A stretch of DNA of 64,000 nt from Geothrix sp. (GTDB taxonomy: Bacteria; Acidobacteriota; Holophagae; Holophagales; Holophagaceae): NCBI GenBank assembly GCA_030681515.1, contig JAUXSE010000036.1:1-64000 (forward strand), in the 5' to 3' direction. Shown here piece by piece: positions 1 to 7,369 of the stretch; position 1 is the first letter of the stretch; the number at the start of each line of letters is the position of its first letter. The translations under genes were made by a program, and so were the position numbers. The notes under the pieces are model-generated. The model did no database searches. It was not told the origin of the DNA and was given only the letters and a program-made list of their open reading frames with translations.

Positions 1-228
1 CCCCGTGTCATGCACCCGCACCACGTTCGGATGCTCCACCCGGGCCTGGAGCCGCGCCTCCAGCAGCAGGCGGTCGGCCTCCCTCGGATCGCCGCTCCGC
101 ACGAACTTCACCGCCACGGGCCGCTCCAGCCCCGCGTCCCAAGCCCGGTGGACCTCGCCCATGCCCCCGATCCCGAGAACGCCTTTCAGCGTGACGCGGC
201 CATCCAGAGGGGTGAGCAGCAGGCTCAT
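1..228 (-). CDS. Serine/threonine protein kinase, N-terminal part (runs off the window)
   Basis: The 76 visible residues are the start of a eukaryotic-type (Hanks) Ser/Thr kinase. A glycine-rich loop (GIGGMGEV) at about residues 19-26 is followed by the ATP-anchoring lysine in the stretch PVAVKFV. The rest of the catalytic domain lies beyond position 1. The ATG at 228-226 overlaps the TGA of the upstream MocR-type regulator (ATGA), so the two genes are translationally coupled. By family knowledge it phosphorylates Ser/Thr on unknown targets. The N-lobe motif makes the family fairly certain; the C-terminal sensor or repeat part is unknown. Confidence 0.8.
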   Translation of the reverse strand, partial: MSLLLTPLDGRVTLKGVLGIGGMGEVHRAWDAGLERPVAVKFVRSGDPREADRLLLEARLQARVEHPNVVRVHDTG

Positions 229-1613
229 CGGTCCTCCAATAGGGCGGTCTTCATGCGCAGCGCAACCTCTTCCAGATCGGCTTCCGGATAATTCGAGAAG
301 CCCAGGCGCAGGGCCTGCACGGGCCCGCCGTCGAAGGCGAAGCGCCGGCCCGGCTGGAAGGCGACCCCGTGTTCCAGGGCCCGGGCGGCCCAGCGATCCA
401 CGTCCACGCCCTCCCTCACCTGCGCCCAGAGGGCGAGGCCGCCCTCGGGAATCTGGAACGACAGATGCTCGCCGAGGGATCGCTCCAGGGCGCGGCAAAG
501 CACATCGCGCCGGGTCCGGTAGGTCCGCTGCATGCGGTTGAGGTGGCGGTGGATGGCGCCGTCATCCAGGAGCTCGGCGAAGGCCCGCTCCAGGACCATG
601 TCCCCCTGGCGATCCAGGGCCTGGCGCAGGGCCCGGAGGCGGGCGATGAGCGGGGCGGGCCCGTGCACATAGCCCAGGCGGAGGTTGGGGCTGAAGATCT
701 TGCTGAGGGTCCCCACATGGACGACGACCCCGGCGCGATCCTCCGCCGCCAGGGGGGGCCGGCGTTGCCCCTCGAACAGGAATTCGCTGTCCTGATCGTT
801 CTCGATCACCGCGAAACGATGGGTTTCGGCCAGGGCCATCAGGCGCTCACGCCGTTCCGGGGAGAGCTGGACCAGCGTCGGGTACTGGCGCAGGGGGGTG
901 ACGAACACGGCCCGCAGACGCTCGGACTGGGCCAGCTGGTCCAGGGCCGCGACCCGGAGGCCATCCTGGTCCAGGGGCACCGGCAGACAGCGCGCCCCGG
1001 CCCGGGCGAAGGCCTCCCAGGCGGCGGGCTGGCCCAGGGCCTCCACGGCCACGGCGTCCCCGGGGGCGAGCAGGGCCTGCGCCACCAGGAACAGGGCCAT
1101 CTGGCTCCCCCGGGTCACCAGGATGGTCTCCGGGGAGGCCAGGATGCCCCGGGCATCCCGCAGCATCCGGGCCAGGGAATCCCGCAGCATGGGGTGGCCC
1201 TGGGGATCCTCCAGTACCAGATTCTGCTGGCGGTTCAGCACCAGGGCCCGGCGATAGGCCCGGGCCAGCTCCGCCCCCGGGAGCAGCCGGGGATCCGGAA
1301 GGCCGCTGGCGACCTTCAGGAGACTCGGAGACCCCTTGCGCACCTCCGCCTCGACCCCCGGGGACAGGTCGAAGCCCATGGAGGACGCCGGTTCAAGGGG
1401 TTCCAAGGTCTCCTTTTCCCCGGGAATCCGCGTGGGCGGGTGGGGCGCGACCACGCTGCCTTCGCCCGGCGTGCTGACGACCCAGCCTTCCGCCTGCAGC
1501 TCGTGGTAGGCGGCCATCACCGTGTTCCGGCTGACCCCCAGGCGGACCCCGAGGACCCGGTACCCGGGCAACGGATCCCCTGGTTTCATCCGGCTGCGAT
1601 GAATCTCGTGCAT
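225..1613 (-). CDS. MocR/PdxR-type GntR-family regulator with aminotransferase-like domain
   Basis: An N-terminal winged-helix of GntR type (LGVSRNTVMAAYHEL) is joined to a class-I aminotransferase-like domain from about residue 110. This is the MocR/PdxR architecture, in which PLP or its adducts act as effector. The annotated ATG at 1613 cuts off the first helix of the DNA-binding domain. Upstream in frame, codons 1691-1614 still encode family-like residues (EPVYLQIAHAL), but there is no ATG, GTG or TTG before the stop at 1721-1719. A CTG at 1691-1689 is the best candidate for the true start. The gene overlaps the kinase gene by ATGA. An inverted TTGACC...GGTCAA (1709-1739) sits just upstream and could be an operator. 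Confidence 0.85.
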   Translation of the reverse strand: MHEIHRSRMKPGDPLPGYRVLGVRLGVSRNTVMAAYHELQAEGWVVSTPGEGSVVAPHPPTRIPGEKETLEPLEPASSMGFDLSPGVEAEVRKGSPSLLKVASGLPDPRLLPGAELARAYRRALVLNRQQNLVLEDPQGHPMLRDSLARMLRDARGILASPETILVTRGSQMALFLVAQALLAPGDAVAVEALGQPAAWEAFARAGARCLPVPLDQDGLRVAALDQLAQSERLRAVFVTPLRQYPTLVQLSPERRERLMALAETHRFAVIENDQDSEFLFEGQRRPPLAAEDRAGVVVHVGTLSKIFSPNLRLGYVHGPAPLIARLRALRQALDRQGDMVLERAFAELLDDGAIHRHLNRMQRTYRTRRDVLCRALERSLGEHLSFQIPEGGLALWAQVREGVDVDRWAARALEHGVAFQPGRRFAFDGGPVQALRLGFSNYPEADLEEVALRMKTALLEDR

Positions 1614-1708
1614 GAGCGCGTGGGCGATCTGGAGATAGACCGGCTCCCGGCTCTTGGGATCGAGAAAGAGGTTGGGCGTCTTGGTGCTCAGGTGGGGCTC
1701 CGGAGGGG

Positions 1709-1739
1709 TTGACCCAGTCTAGGTCGTCCACCCGGTCAA
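1709..1739. promoter_or_regulatory. Inverted repeat upstream of the MocR-type regulator
   Basis: TTGACC at 1709-1714 and GGTCAA at 1734-1739 form a 6-bp inverted repeat with a 19-bp spacer. It lies between the regulator (leftward) and the Ig-repeat lipoprotein gene (rightward). It could be an operator or a -35 box on either strand; no good -10 box sits at the expected distance, so its role is uncertain. Confidence 0.3.
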
Positions 1740-1876
1740 AGGAAACGGTGTTGGGACCGGGACCGGCGGGCTGGGGCCGAGAACCCGATGGGGATGGCCC
1801 AGCCCCTTTTCCTAAAGCGGCCCTATCACCCCTTCAAGGCAGTCCCCAACCTTGCAAGGACACCCTGGAGATCCCC

Positions 1877-3517
1877 ATGCCCAGCACCCATTCCCCCTCC
1901 CCCTCGCCCGCCTCGCGGTGGATCCGGCCCCTTCGGGCCCCGGTCGCCTCCCTCCTGACGATCCTGGTGATGGCCTGTGGAGGTGGAGGAGGCGGTTCCA
2001 CCCCGACCCCACCGCCACCGCCGCCGTCCGCGCCATCCCTGACCTCCATCACCCTGGCGCCCTCGGGGCCCACCCTCAATGTCGGCGCCTCCGTGGATCT
2101 TCAGGCCACAGGCCGCTTCTCCGATGGCACCACGGTCACGCCCTACGACATAGAGGTGACCTGGACCTCCAGCGCCCCTGGGACGGCTTCCGTGTCCGCC
2201 AGTGGCCTGGTGAACGGGGTCGCGGCGGGCACAGCCACCGTCACCGCCGCCAAGGGCTCCATCCAGGGTTCGGCCACGGTGACCGTCATCGCCTCCACCG
2301 TCATCCTCACCTCCATCACCCTCAACCCAGCCGCAGGCGTCACCCTGAATGTGGGGCAGACAGCGGATTTCACCGCCACTGCCAATTGGTCCAATGGCAC
2401 CAGCACCACTCCTTACGATTCCAGCGTCACCTGGACCACCAACCTTCCCAACGTGGCCACGGTGAACTCAGCGGGGGTCGTCACGGCCGTCGCTGCGGGA
2501 GCGGCCATCCTCACGGCCAATGCCAACGGCCTCAACACCACAGCCGCCATCACCGTGAGCGCCTCGGGTCCCATCCTCACGTCCATCACCCTCACCCCGA
2601 CGAGCAGCACCCTGAGCATTGGGCAGACCGTGGACATTACCTCGGCCGCGAATTGGTCCAACGGCACCAGCACCACACCTTACGATTCCTATCTGACCTG
2701 GATCAGTTCCGCGCCTTCCGTGGCCACCGTGAACGCGGGCGGCGTGGTGACTGCCGTTGCCGCCGGAACCGCGACCATCACCGCGAGCCTGGGCGGCGTG
2801 TCCCGCACGGCTGCCATCACCGTGAGCGCCAGCCCCGCAGCCGTCCTGACTGGCATCACTATGCTCCAGTCCACAAGCTCGCTGCAGGTGGGCCAGACAA
2901 CCGGCATTGCCGTGATGGCCCACTGGTCCGATGGCACCACGACCAGCCCCTACACCACGGGAGTCACCTGGGTTTCCTCCAACTCCGCAGTCGCCACCGC
3001 CACCCCGAGCGCCACCGGGTGCACCGTCACGGCGGTTTCGGCCGGGACCGTCAACATCACGGCCACCGCCAGCGGATACACTGCCACCGCCGGCTTCGGA
3101 GTCGCTGCCTCAACGCCCACCTTTGACGCCCGTCTTGTGGGAAGTTGGAACTTTGTAGACGCCATCGGCGAGTACGGCAGCTTCTATACCTTCAACGCCA
3201 ACGGCACCTTCACCTATTCCCTCATCTACATCAACCGGAGCAGTTGCATCTACTACTCCCGGATTGTGGCCTCTCACCAGGGCACGTTCAGCACCCAGGG
3301 ATCCCTCGACAACCCCGCCTCCGCGGGCCAGATCATCTTCAACTGCACATCCCATTTCACCGACTACACCAATTGCGCGGGCAGCATCAGCCGCCTTCCC
3401 TGGAACGGAGCCAACCCCCACTTCCATTGGGCGGCTTTCATCAACGCCACCACCCTGGCCACCAATCACTCGGATGATTTCCAGGCGACGGGCACCCTGA
3501 ACCACGCCAAGCAGTAG
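1877..3517 (+). CDS. Lipoprotein with four bacterial Ig-like (BIG2-type) repeats
   Basis: A predicted surface or periplasmic lipoprotein of 546 residues. The start at 1877 has GGAG six bases upstream and gives a signal peptide ending in the lipobox LVMAC, followed by a Gly run and a Pro-rich linker. Four repeats of about 90 residues follow, each opening with LTSITL-like sequence, containing W(S/T)(N/D)GT and TPY, and closing with VAAGTA-type strands and TVSA/TVTV; this is the BIG2/invasin-like Ig pattern. Repeats 2 and 3 are the most alike, pointing to recent internal duplication. The last ~135 residues form a different domain with several Cys and aromatic residues (GSWNFVD, NGTFTY) resembling lipocalin-like extracellular domains. 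Function unknown; adhesion or scaffolding is a guess. Confidence 0.8.
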   Translation: MPSTHSPSPSPASRWIRPLRAPVASLLTILVMACGGGGGGSTPTPPPPPPSAPSLTSITLAPSGPTLNVGASVDLQATGRFSDGTTVTPYDIEVTWTSSAPGTASVSASGLVNGVAAGTATVTAAKGSIQGSATVTVIASTVILTSITLNPAAGVTLNVGQTADFTATANWSNGTSTTPYDSSVTWTTNLPNVATVNSAGVVTAVAAGAAILTANANGLNTTAAITVSASGPILTSITLTPTSSTLSIGQTVDITSAANWSNGTSTTPYDSYLTWISSAPSVATVNAGGVVTAVAAGTATITASLGGVSRTAAITVSASPAAVLTGITMLQSTSSLQVGQTTGIAVMAHWSDGTTTSPYTTGVTWVSSNSAVATATPSATGCTVTAVSAGTVNITATASGYTATAGFGVAASTPTFDARLVGSWNFVDAIGEYGSFYTFNANGTFTYSLIYINRSSCIYYSRIVASHQGTFSTQGSLDNPASAGQIIFNCTSHFTDYTNCAGSISRLPWNGANPHFHWAAFINATTLATNHSDDFQATGTLNHAKQ

Positions 3518-3564
3518 GGACCCTGCCTTCACCCGGATCAAGACCCGGCCCGGTTGACAGAACG

Positions 3565-3588
3565 CCGCCCTCCTCGCGGAGGGCGGCA
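3565..3588. terminator. Hairpin between convergent genes (possible bidirectional terminator)
   Basis: A perfect 10-bp stem (GCCGCCCTCC / GGAGGGCGGC) with a TCGC loop lies between the lipoprotein stop and the stop of the convergent cytochrome gene. No T-run follows on either strand, so it is terminator-like but not a textbook intrinsic terminator. Confidence 0.55.
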
Positions 3589-3605
3589 TCAGTCTTCCAG
3601 GCGGG

Positions 3606-4994
3606 TCAGTCGTCGTCGCTTCCGCTGGCCCGGGTCTTCCACTGGAACCGGTGGGGCCACTTGGCCTGCTGGGGATCCTTGAACCCGGTGTGGCAGACAT
3701 TGCAGGCGGAAGCCTGATTGTCGCCCGCCGCGGTGTGCTTGTGGGCCCATTCCGACGCGTCCTTGACGCGGTTGGAATCGTGGCAGGCCGCGCAGCTCCC
3801 GATGGACTTGGACCCGCCCGTGTACTGGATGGCCTGGGCGTTGTCCGAGGCCTGGGACGTGGGCACCATGGCGTGGGCGCTTCCGTGACAGGCGGAGCAG
3901 TAGAGGTTGCCGTGGCCCCGCGCATTCCGGAAGAGCGCCATCCCGGTGTCCACCCCGGCCACGCCGCTGTGACAGGTCACGCACTTGGGTTCCTGGGCCC
4001 AGGGGATCCGGGTGCCGGACTTGATCGTATTGGCCACGTTGGCCATGTCGCCATGGCAGGCCATGCAGTTCCCGTCCGCGGCGGTGTGGGCCAGACTCCG
4101 GCTGCACCTGGTGGTGGCGCCGGGATGACAGTCGTAGCAGGCCGCGCCGCGCGTCGCGTGGGATCCATGGATCGCCTGGGAGAGATACATCCCCGAAGTG
4201 CCCGGGCCGGTGGTCCCCAGGACGGGGCTTCCGTGGCAGCTGGCGCAGAGCACGGGCCGGTTGGCGAAGAGCCGGGTGCCGTGGGCCGTGTCGTGCTGCC
4301 TGAGCACCTCGTTCAGGGCATCCTTGCCGTGGCATTTGGCGCAGTTGATCTCATCCGAGGTGGGTACGGTGGCGGTGGTCTTCGCGAGCACCCTTCCCGA
4401 GGCGTCCTTCACCGTGATCTCGCCCACCTGGTAGGGGTTCCACACGCCCTGATCATTGATGGGCGTCACGGGGATGCCCGAGGCCAGGAAGTGATCTTCC
4501 TTGGCCAGCATGGTGCCCGACAGGCCGTTGTGCACGGTGGGGTCGTCCAGGTTCAGCCCCTGGTCCAGGGGAAGTGTCTCGCCGAACAGCTTCTGCGCGT
4601 ACACCCAGAACTGGCCGTAGCTGCCCTTGTTGGAGGATCGGGTGTTGCCGAGGATGCGGTAGCTCACCGTGAGCCCCGAGGTGACGGGCTGGGGCGGATT
4701 GCCCCGCTTCACCACCTGGGCCACCACCGTGTTGTAGGGGGGAAGGATCACGGCCGCGTCATAGCTCGGATTCAGGCAGTGCATGCCGAGGTCGTTCCAG
4801 GCCAGCACCACATAGCCGGAGGATCCCGTGCCGTTGGGCAGATCCTTTCTTGCCGGGAGCTCCGGAACGGTTCCCGCCGCGGAAGAGGCGGCTGGTGCGG
4901 CGGGTTTGGACCCGCTGCCACAGGCGAAAACCAGGCCTGCCAGCATCAGGATGGCTGCGAAAGCAGCGAGGCGAGGGCGGAGAATCCTGCGCAT
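3606..4994 (-). CDS. Octahaem c-type cytochrome lipoprotein
   Basis: The 462-residue protein carries eight CXXCH haem-binding motifs in its C-terminal ~300 residues (CAKCH, CASCH, CYDCH, CMACH, CVTCH, CSACH, CAACH, CNVCH). The start at 4994 is preferred over the in-frame ATG at 5021 because GGGAGG lies just upstream and it gives a compact signal peptide with lipobox LVFAC, so the mature protein should be lipid-anchored. The N-terminal ~170 residues contain a haem-free domain with WNDLGMHC, seen in multihaem cytochromes of metal-reducing bacteria. A role in periplasmic or outer-membrane electron transfer, possibly to extracellular acceptors, is inferred. No oxidoreductase partner is adjacent. 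Confidence 0.88.
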   Translation of the reverse strand: MRRILRPRLAAFAAILMLAGLVFACGSGSKPAAPAASSAAGTVPELPARKDLPNGTGSSGYVVLAWNDLGMHCLNPSYDAAVILPPYNTVVAQVVKRGNPPQPVTSGLTVSYRILGNTRSSNKGSYGQFWVYAQKLFGETLPLDQGLNLDDPTVHNGLSGTMLAKEDHFLASGIPVTPINDQGVWNPYQVGEITVKDASGRVLAKTTATVPTSDEINCAKCHGKDALNEVLRQHDTAHGTRLFANRPVLCASCHGSPVLGTTGPGTSGMYLSQAIHGSHATRGAACYDCHPGATTRCSRSLAHTAADGNCMACHGDMANVANTIKSGTRIPWAQEPKCVTCHSGVAGVDTGMALFRNARGHGNLYCSACHGSAHAMVPTSQASDNAQAIQYTGGSKSIGSCAACHDSNRVKDASEWAHKHTAAGDNQASACNVCHTGFKDPQQAKWPHRFQWKTRASGSDDD

Positions 4995-5059
4995 GGGGCC
5001 TCCCGTGGAGAAGTGGCGCATGGAATGGATGACGCCCGAAGGATGGTGTCAATGTCACG

Positions 5060-5110
5060 ACAGCGCCATGATATTTAAGTAATTTATTTTTATATAATTA
5101 GATGTATTTA
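5060..5110. promoter_or_regulatory. AT-rich divergent promoter region
   Basis: About 50 bases of very AT-rich DNA, in strong contrast to the GC-rich surroundings, lie between the cytochrome gene (leftward) and the zinc-ribbon gene (rightward). A TATAAT box is at 5093-5098 on the + strand, and TATAAA-like sequence reads toward the cytochrome gene on the - strand. -35 boxes are not convincing. Confidence 0.4.
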
Positions 5111-5197
5111 CCTAGCGTTGATCCCTTCGGTCTATGGATCGGCAGAACCGGGGATCGTGGTGTTCCAGGCCTCTCGGAACCAGGGGCCCAGCCCTGC

Positions 5198-5203
5198 TAA
5201 TCT
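5198..5203 (+). promoter_or_regulatory. -10 box for a possible leaderless transcript
   Basis: TAATCT is separated from the ATG at 5210 by only six bases and there is no Shine-Dalgarno sequence, so transcription would start at or next to the start codon. The -35 region is weak. Confidence 0.4.
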
Positions 5204-5209
5204 GAAGCC

Positions 5210-5632
5210 ATGACAAAGATCTACTACGCTGGCCAGGATGTGGACGCGCCCTGCGGGCGCTGTGGCGGCGAGACGCGCCATCAGGTCTTGACCGCGTCCG
5301 ATGGGGTGCCCGATCGGCTCATCTGCGGGAACTGCCGCTCGGTCCACAAGTTCCGCGTGGCCAGGCCCGAACCCCTGCCCCGCGCCCCGCGCATTCCCGC
5401 CGCGGCCAAGGCGGGCGGCCCCCGGCCCGGTTCGCTGATCAACCAGTTCCAGCAGGCGCTGGCCCAGGAGCAGGGCGGCGCCCAGGCCCAACGCTACAGC
5501 GTGGCCGAGCGGTGGGAAGAAGGCGCCTGGATGGACCACCCCAGCTTCGGCCTGGGTCGCATCCAGCGGAGGATGGGCAAGAAGGTGGATGTGCTGTTCA
5601 AGGATGGGCTCAAAACCCTGGTCAGCGCATGA
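5210..5632 (+). CDS. Zinc-ribbon protein with PcrA/CarD-like C-terminal motif
   Basis: A 140-residue cytoplasmic protein of unknown function. Two CXXC pairs at about residues 15-18 and 39-42 form a probable zinc ribbon. A Pro/Ala/Gly-rich linker leads to a C-terminal motif, HPSFGLGRI...VLFKDGLKTL, which resembles the Tudor-like tail of PcrA/UvrD helicases and related RNA-polymerase-binding modules. Its TGA overlaps the ATG of the following exonuclease gene (ATGA), so the two are coupled; a nucleic-acid role is plausible. No Shine-Dalgarno is visible; see the -10 box at 5198. The CXXC pairs and tail motif are seen directly; the link to transcription or repair is inference. Confidence 0.7.
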   Translation: MTKIYYAGQDVDAPCGRCGGETRHQVLTASDGVPDRLICGNCRSVHKFRVARPEPLPRAPRIPAAAKAGGPRPGSLINQFQQALAQEQGGAQAQRYSVAERWEEGAWMDHPSFGLGRIQRRMGKKVDVLFKDGLKTLVSA

Positions 5633-6267
5633 CGCAGACGCCTCTCCTCGAATCCACCTCCCCCGCCCTGCGGGAGTTGCGGTTCGCGGTGCTGGATCTG
5701 GAGACCACGGGCGGCAGCCCCAAGGCCCGCTGGGGCAAGGACGGGCGCTTCCTCCAGCCTTCGGAGATCACGGAGGTCGGCCTGGTGCGCCTTTCCGGCC
5801 TGGTGGTGGAGGAGCGGTGGTCGAGCCTGGCGGCCATCCAGGGCTTTCTTCCCGAGGAGATCCAGCGGCTCACGGGCATCAGCCTGCCCATGCTGGCGGG
5901 CGCGCCCCCCTGGGAGCAGGTGGCCCTGAAGCTGGCGCCCAAACTCGAAGGCCGCGTCTGGGTGGCCCACCACGCCCCCTACGACGGCAGCTTCCTCAAG
6001 GCCTGGCTGCCCGAGGGCGTCTGGCACCGCCACCGCCTCATCTGCACCCGCCTGCTGGCCAAGAAGCTCATCCCCGAACTGCCCCGGCGCAGCCTGGCCG
6101 AGCTGTGCGAGTTCCTCGGCATCACCAACACCCGGGCCCACCGCGCCCTCCAGGACGCCGAAGCCACCGCCGAAGCCCTTCAGCGCCTCCTCCAGCGCGC
6201 CGAGGATCAGGGCTTGGATGGGGAAGCCTTCCTGGCCCTGGGTGAAGTGCCCTGGAACAAGGTGTAG
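5629..6267 (+). CDS. DnaQ-like (DEDD) 3'-5' exonuclease
   Basis: A 212-residue exonuclease of the DEDDh class, like the proofreading epsilon subunit of DNA polymerase III. Visible motifs are ExoI (LDLETTGG, about residues 20-27), ExoII (VAHHAPYDGSFL, about 113-124) and ExoIII (AHRALQDAEAT, H-x4-D, near 165). The ATG overlaps the TGA of the upstream zinc-ribbon gene. It lacks an extended C-terminal polymerase-binding region, so it could be epsilon or a stand-alone repair exonuclease; the sequence does not decide. Confidence 0.85.
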   Translation: MTQTPLLESTSPALRELRFAVLDLETTGGSPKARWGKDGRFLQPSEITEVGLVRLSGLVVEERWSSLAAIQGFLPEEIQRLTGISLPMLAGAPPWEQVALKLAPKLEGRVWVAHHAPYDGSFLKAWLPEGVWHRHRLICTRLLAKKLIPELPRRSLAELCEFLGITNTRAHRALQDAEATAEALQRLLQRAEDQGLDGEAFLALGEVPWNKV

Positions 6268-6271
6268 CCCC

Positions 6272-6303
6272 GCCGACAGCTGATAGCTGATAGCTGACAG
6301 CCC
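6272..6303 (+). repeat. Period-7 repeat (AGCTGAT type), locus 1
   Basis: Three to four heptamer units (AGCTGAT, AGCTGAT, AGCTGAC) follow the exonuclease stop. They belong to the same family as the longer arrays at 7271, 9475 and 47469. Only one orientation is present here. Confidence 0.7.
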
Positions 6304-6309
6304 CCAGCG

Positions 6310-6315
6310 TAAGCT
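6310..6315 (+). promoter_or_regulatory. -10 box for a possible leaderless transcript
   Basis: TAAGCT is followed after seven bases by the ATG at 6323, with no Shine-Dalgarno between. It lies immediately downstream of a heptamer array. Confidence 0.4.
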
Positions 6316-6322
6316 GGACCCC

Positions 6323-6892
6323 ATGGATCTCGCCCGCTTCCTCGAACTCGTCCGCACCCAGGGCTGGCAGGGCTGGTCCCTGTGGGCGGTGCTGCTGGCC
6401 CAGGCCCTGCTGTGGGTGGGACTGGTGCGCCTGCACCTCTCCCTGGAGCGGGAGGAGGCCTCCTGGGAGGAATGCATCGGCAAGATCCGCTCGGCCTTCC
6501 TGCGCAAGGTGAACGGCGAGGAGGAGATCCAGGAACTGAAGGTCCACCGCTACGCGCCCCTGGTGGACCAGCTGCTGGCCCTGCACTTCGCCGAGGAGAA
6601 GAGCGACCGCTTCGACCGCTGGCTGCTGATGCGCTGGAAGGTGAAGGAGGGCCTGCGCCCCTACTGGATCCGCTGGGGCTACCTGCTCATCGCCTTCGGG
6701 GCCGTGGTGTGGTACCTCCAGGGCCTGCGTCTGGACATCGGCACCGATGTCCTCAAGCGCACCCCCGTGGACCCGCGCCTGCTCTGGGTCTGGCTCGGCT
6801 ACGCCATGGTCCTGGCCTGGAAGATCGTGCGCCTCCACGGCAGCCTCGAACGCGTCCAGCGCAGCCTGCTGCTGCCGAGGCGGGATGAGTGA
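6323..6892 (+). CDS. Hypothetical two-TM membrane protein
   Basis: A 189-residue protein not assigned to a named family. One hydrophobic segment near residues 17-36 (LWAVLLAQALLWVGLV) and another near 117-134 (GYLLIAFGAVVWYLQGL) flank a charged cytoplasmic-type region rich in Glu, Arg and Lys. A third, weaker hydrophobic stretch near 155-165 (LLWVWLGYAMVLAW) may also enter the membrane. The TGA overlaps the ATG of the YraN-like gene (TGATG), so the two are co-translated. Its place between a DNA exonuclease and a YraN protein gives no clear function. Confidence 0.65.
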   Translation: MDLARFLELVRTQGWQGWSLWAVLLAQALLWVGLVRLHLSLEREEASWEECIGKIRSAFLRKVNGEEEIQELKVHRYAPLVDQLLALHFAEEKSDRFDRWLLMRWKVKEGLRPYWIRWGYLLIAFGAVVWYLQGLRLDIGTDVLKRTPVDPRLLWVWLGYAMVLAWKIVRLHGSLERVQRSLLLPRRDE

Positions 6893-7272
6893 TGCGATCC
6901 CGGCGCGGTGAGGCGGCCCGCCGCCTTGGGCTTCGCGCCGAGCGGCTGACGCTGTGGCTGCTTTGGGCCCGGGGCTGGGATCTGGTGGCCTGGCGGCAGA
7001 AGCTGGGCCGCTGGGAGCTGGATCTGCTGCTGAGCCGCGGGCCGGAGCTGCGCCTGCTGGAAGTGAAGGCCCGGCGGCCCGGCGCCTGGGTGGGCGCCGA
7101 CACGGCCCTGGAGCCCGAGCAGCGCCTGCGCCTCCAGCGGGCCCTGCGCGCCTGGCTGGACCGGGTGCCTTGGCCGGGTTCCGTCAGCTTCCAGCGCGTG
7201 AGCTGGTCCGGCTGGCGCTGCCGCTTCCATCCGCCCGAGCGGTGGGATGGACTGAAGGTGATCAGGGAATAG
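6892..7272 (+). CDS. UPF0102/YraN-family endonuclease-like protein
   Basis: The 126-residue product has the YraN layout: an N-terminal helix with a Gly/Arg-rich start (RRGEAARRLGLRAERL), then W-x-L-x11-ELDLLLSR and LRLLEVKARRPG, a PD-(D/E)XK-like core with E-x-D...E-V-K. The family is related to restriction-type nucleases; its physiological role in bacteria is unsettled. The start at 6892 overlaps the preceding stop. Confidence 0.75.
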   Translation: MRSRRGEAARRLGLRAERLTLWLLWARGWDLVAWRQKLGRWELDLLLSRGPELRLLEVKARRPGAWVGADTALEPEQRLRLQRALRAWLDRVPWPGSVSFQRVSWSGWRCRFHPPERWDGLKVIRE

Positions 7273-7329
7273 CTATCAACCGGACCGACAACCGATAGCC
7301 GATAGCTGATAGCCGATAGCTGATAGCCC
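7271..7329 (+). repeat. Period-7 repeat (YGATAGC type), locus 2
   Basis: A short AGCTATC unit is followed by a run of heptamers CGATAGC/TGATAGC (about five units) just before the sigma-54-type promoter of flhA. The AGCTATC unit is the reverse complement of the later units, giving weak dyad symmetry. Confidence 0.75.
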
Positions 7330-7331
7330 AA

Positions 7332-7348
7332 CTGGCACAAGCCTCGCC
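7332..7348 (+). promoter_or_regulatory. Sigma-54-type promoter before flhA
   Basis: A perfect -24 element TGGCAC (GG at 7334-7335) is followed after exactly ten bases by GC (7346-7347), the GG-N10-GC signature of RpoN promoters. Transcription would start near 7359, about ten bases before the flhA ATG. Confidence 0.6.
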
Positions 7349-7369
7349 CCGCCCACTCCGGGTGTCGGT

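Noticed and set aside
7293-7329. Sigma-28 -10 boxes (GCCGATA) in front of flhA
   Set aside because: The GCCGATA strings are simply units of the heptamer array and no TAAAG-type -35 box is at the right distance.
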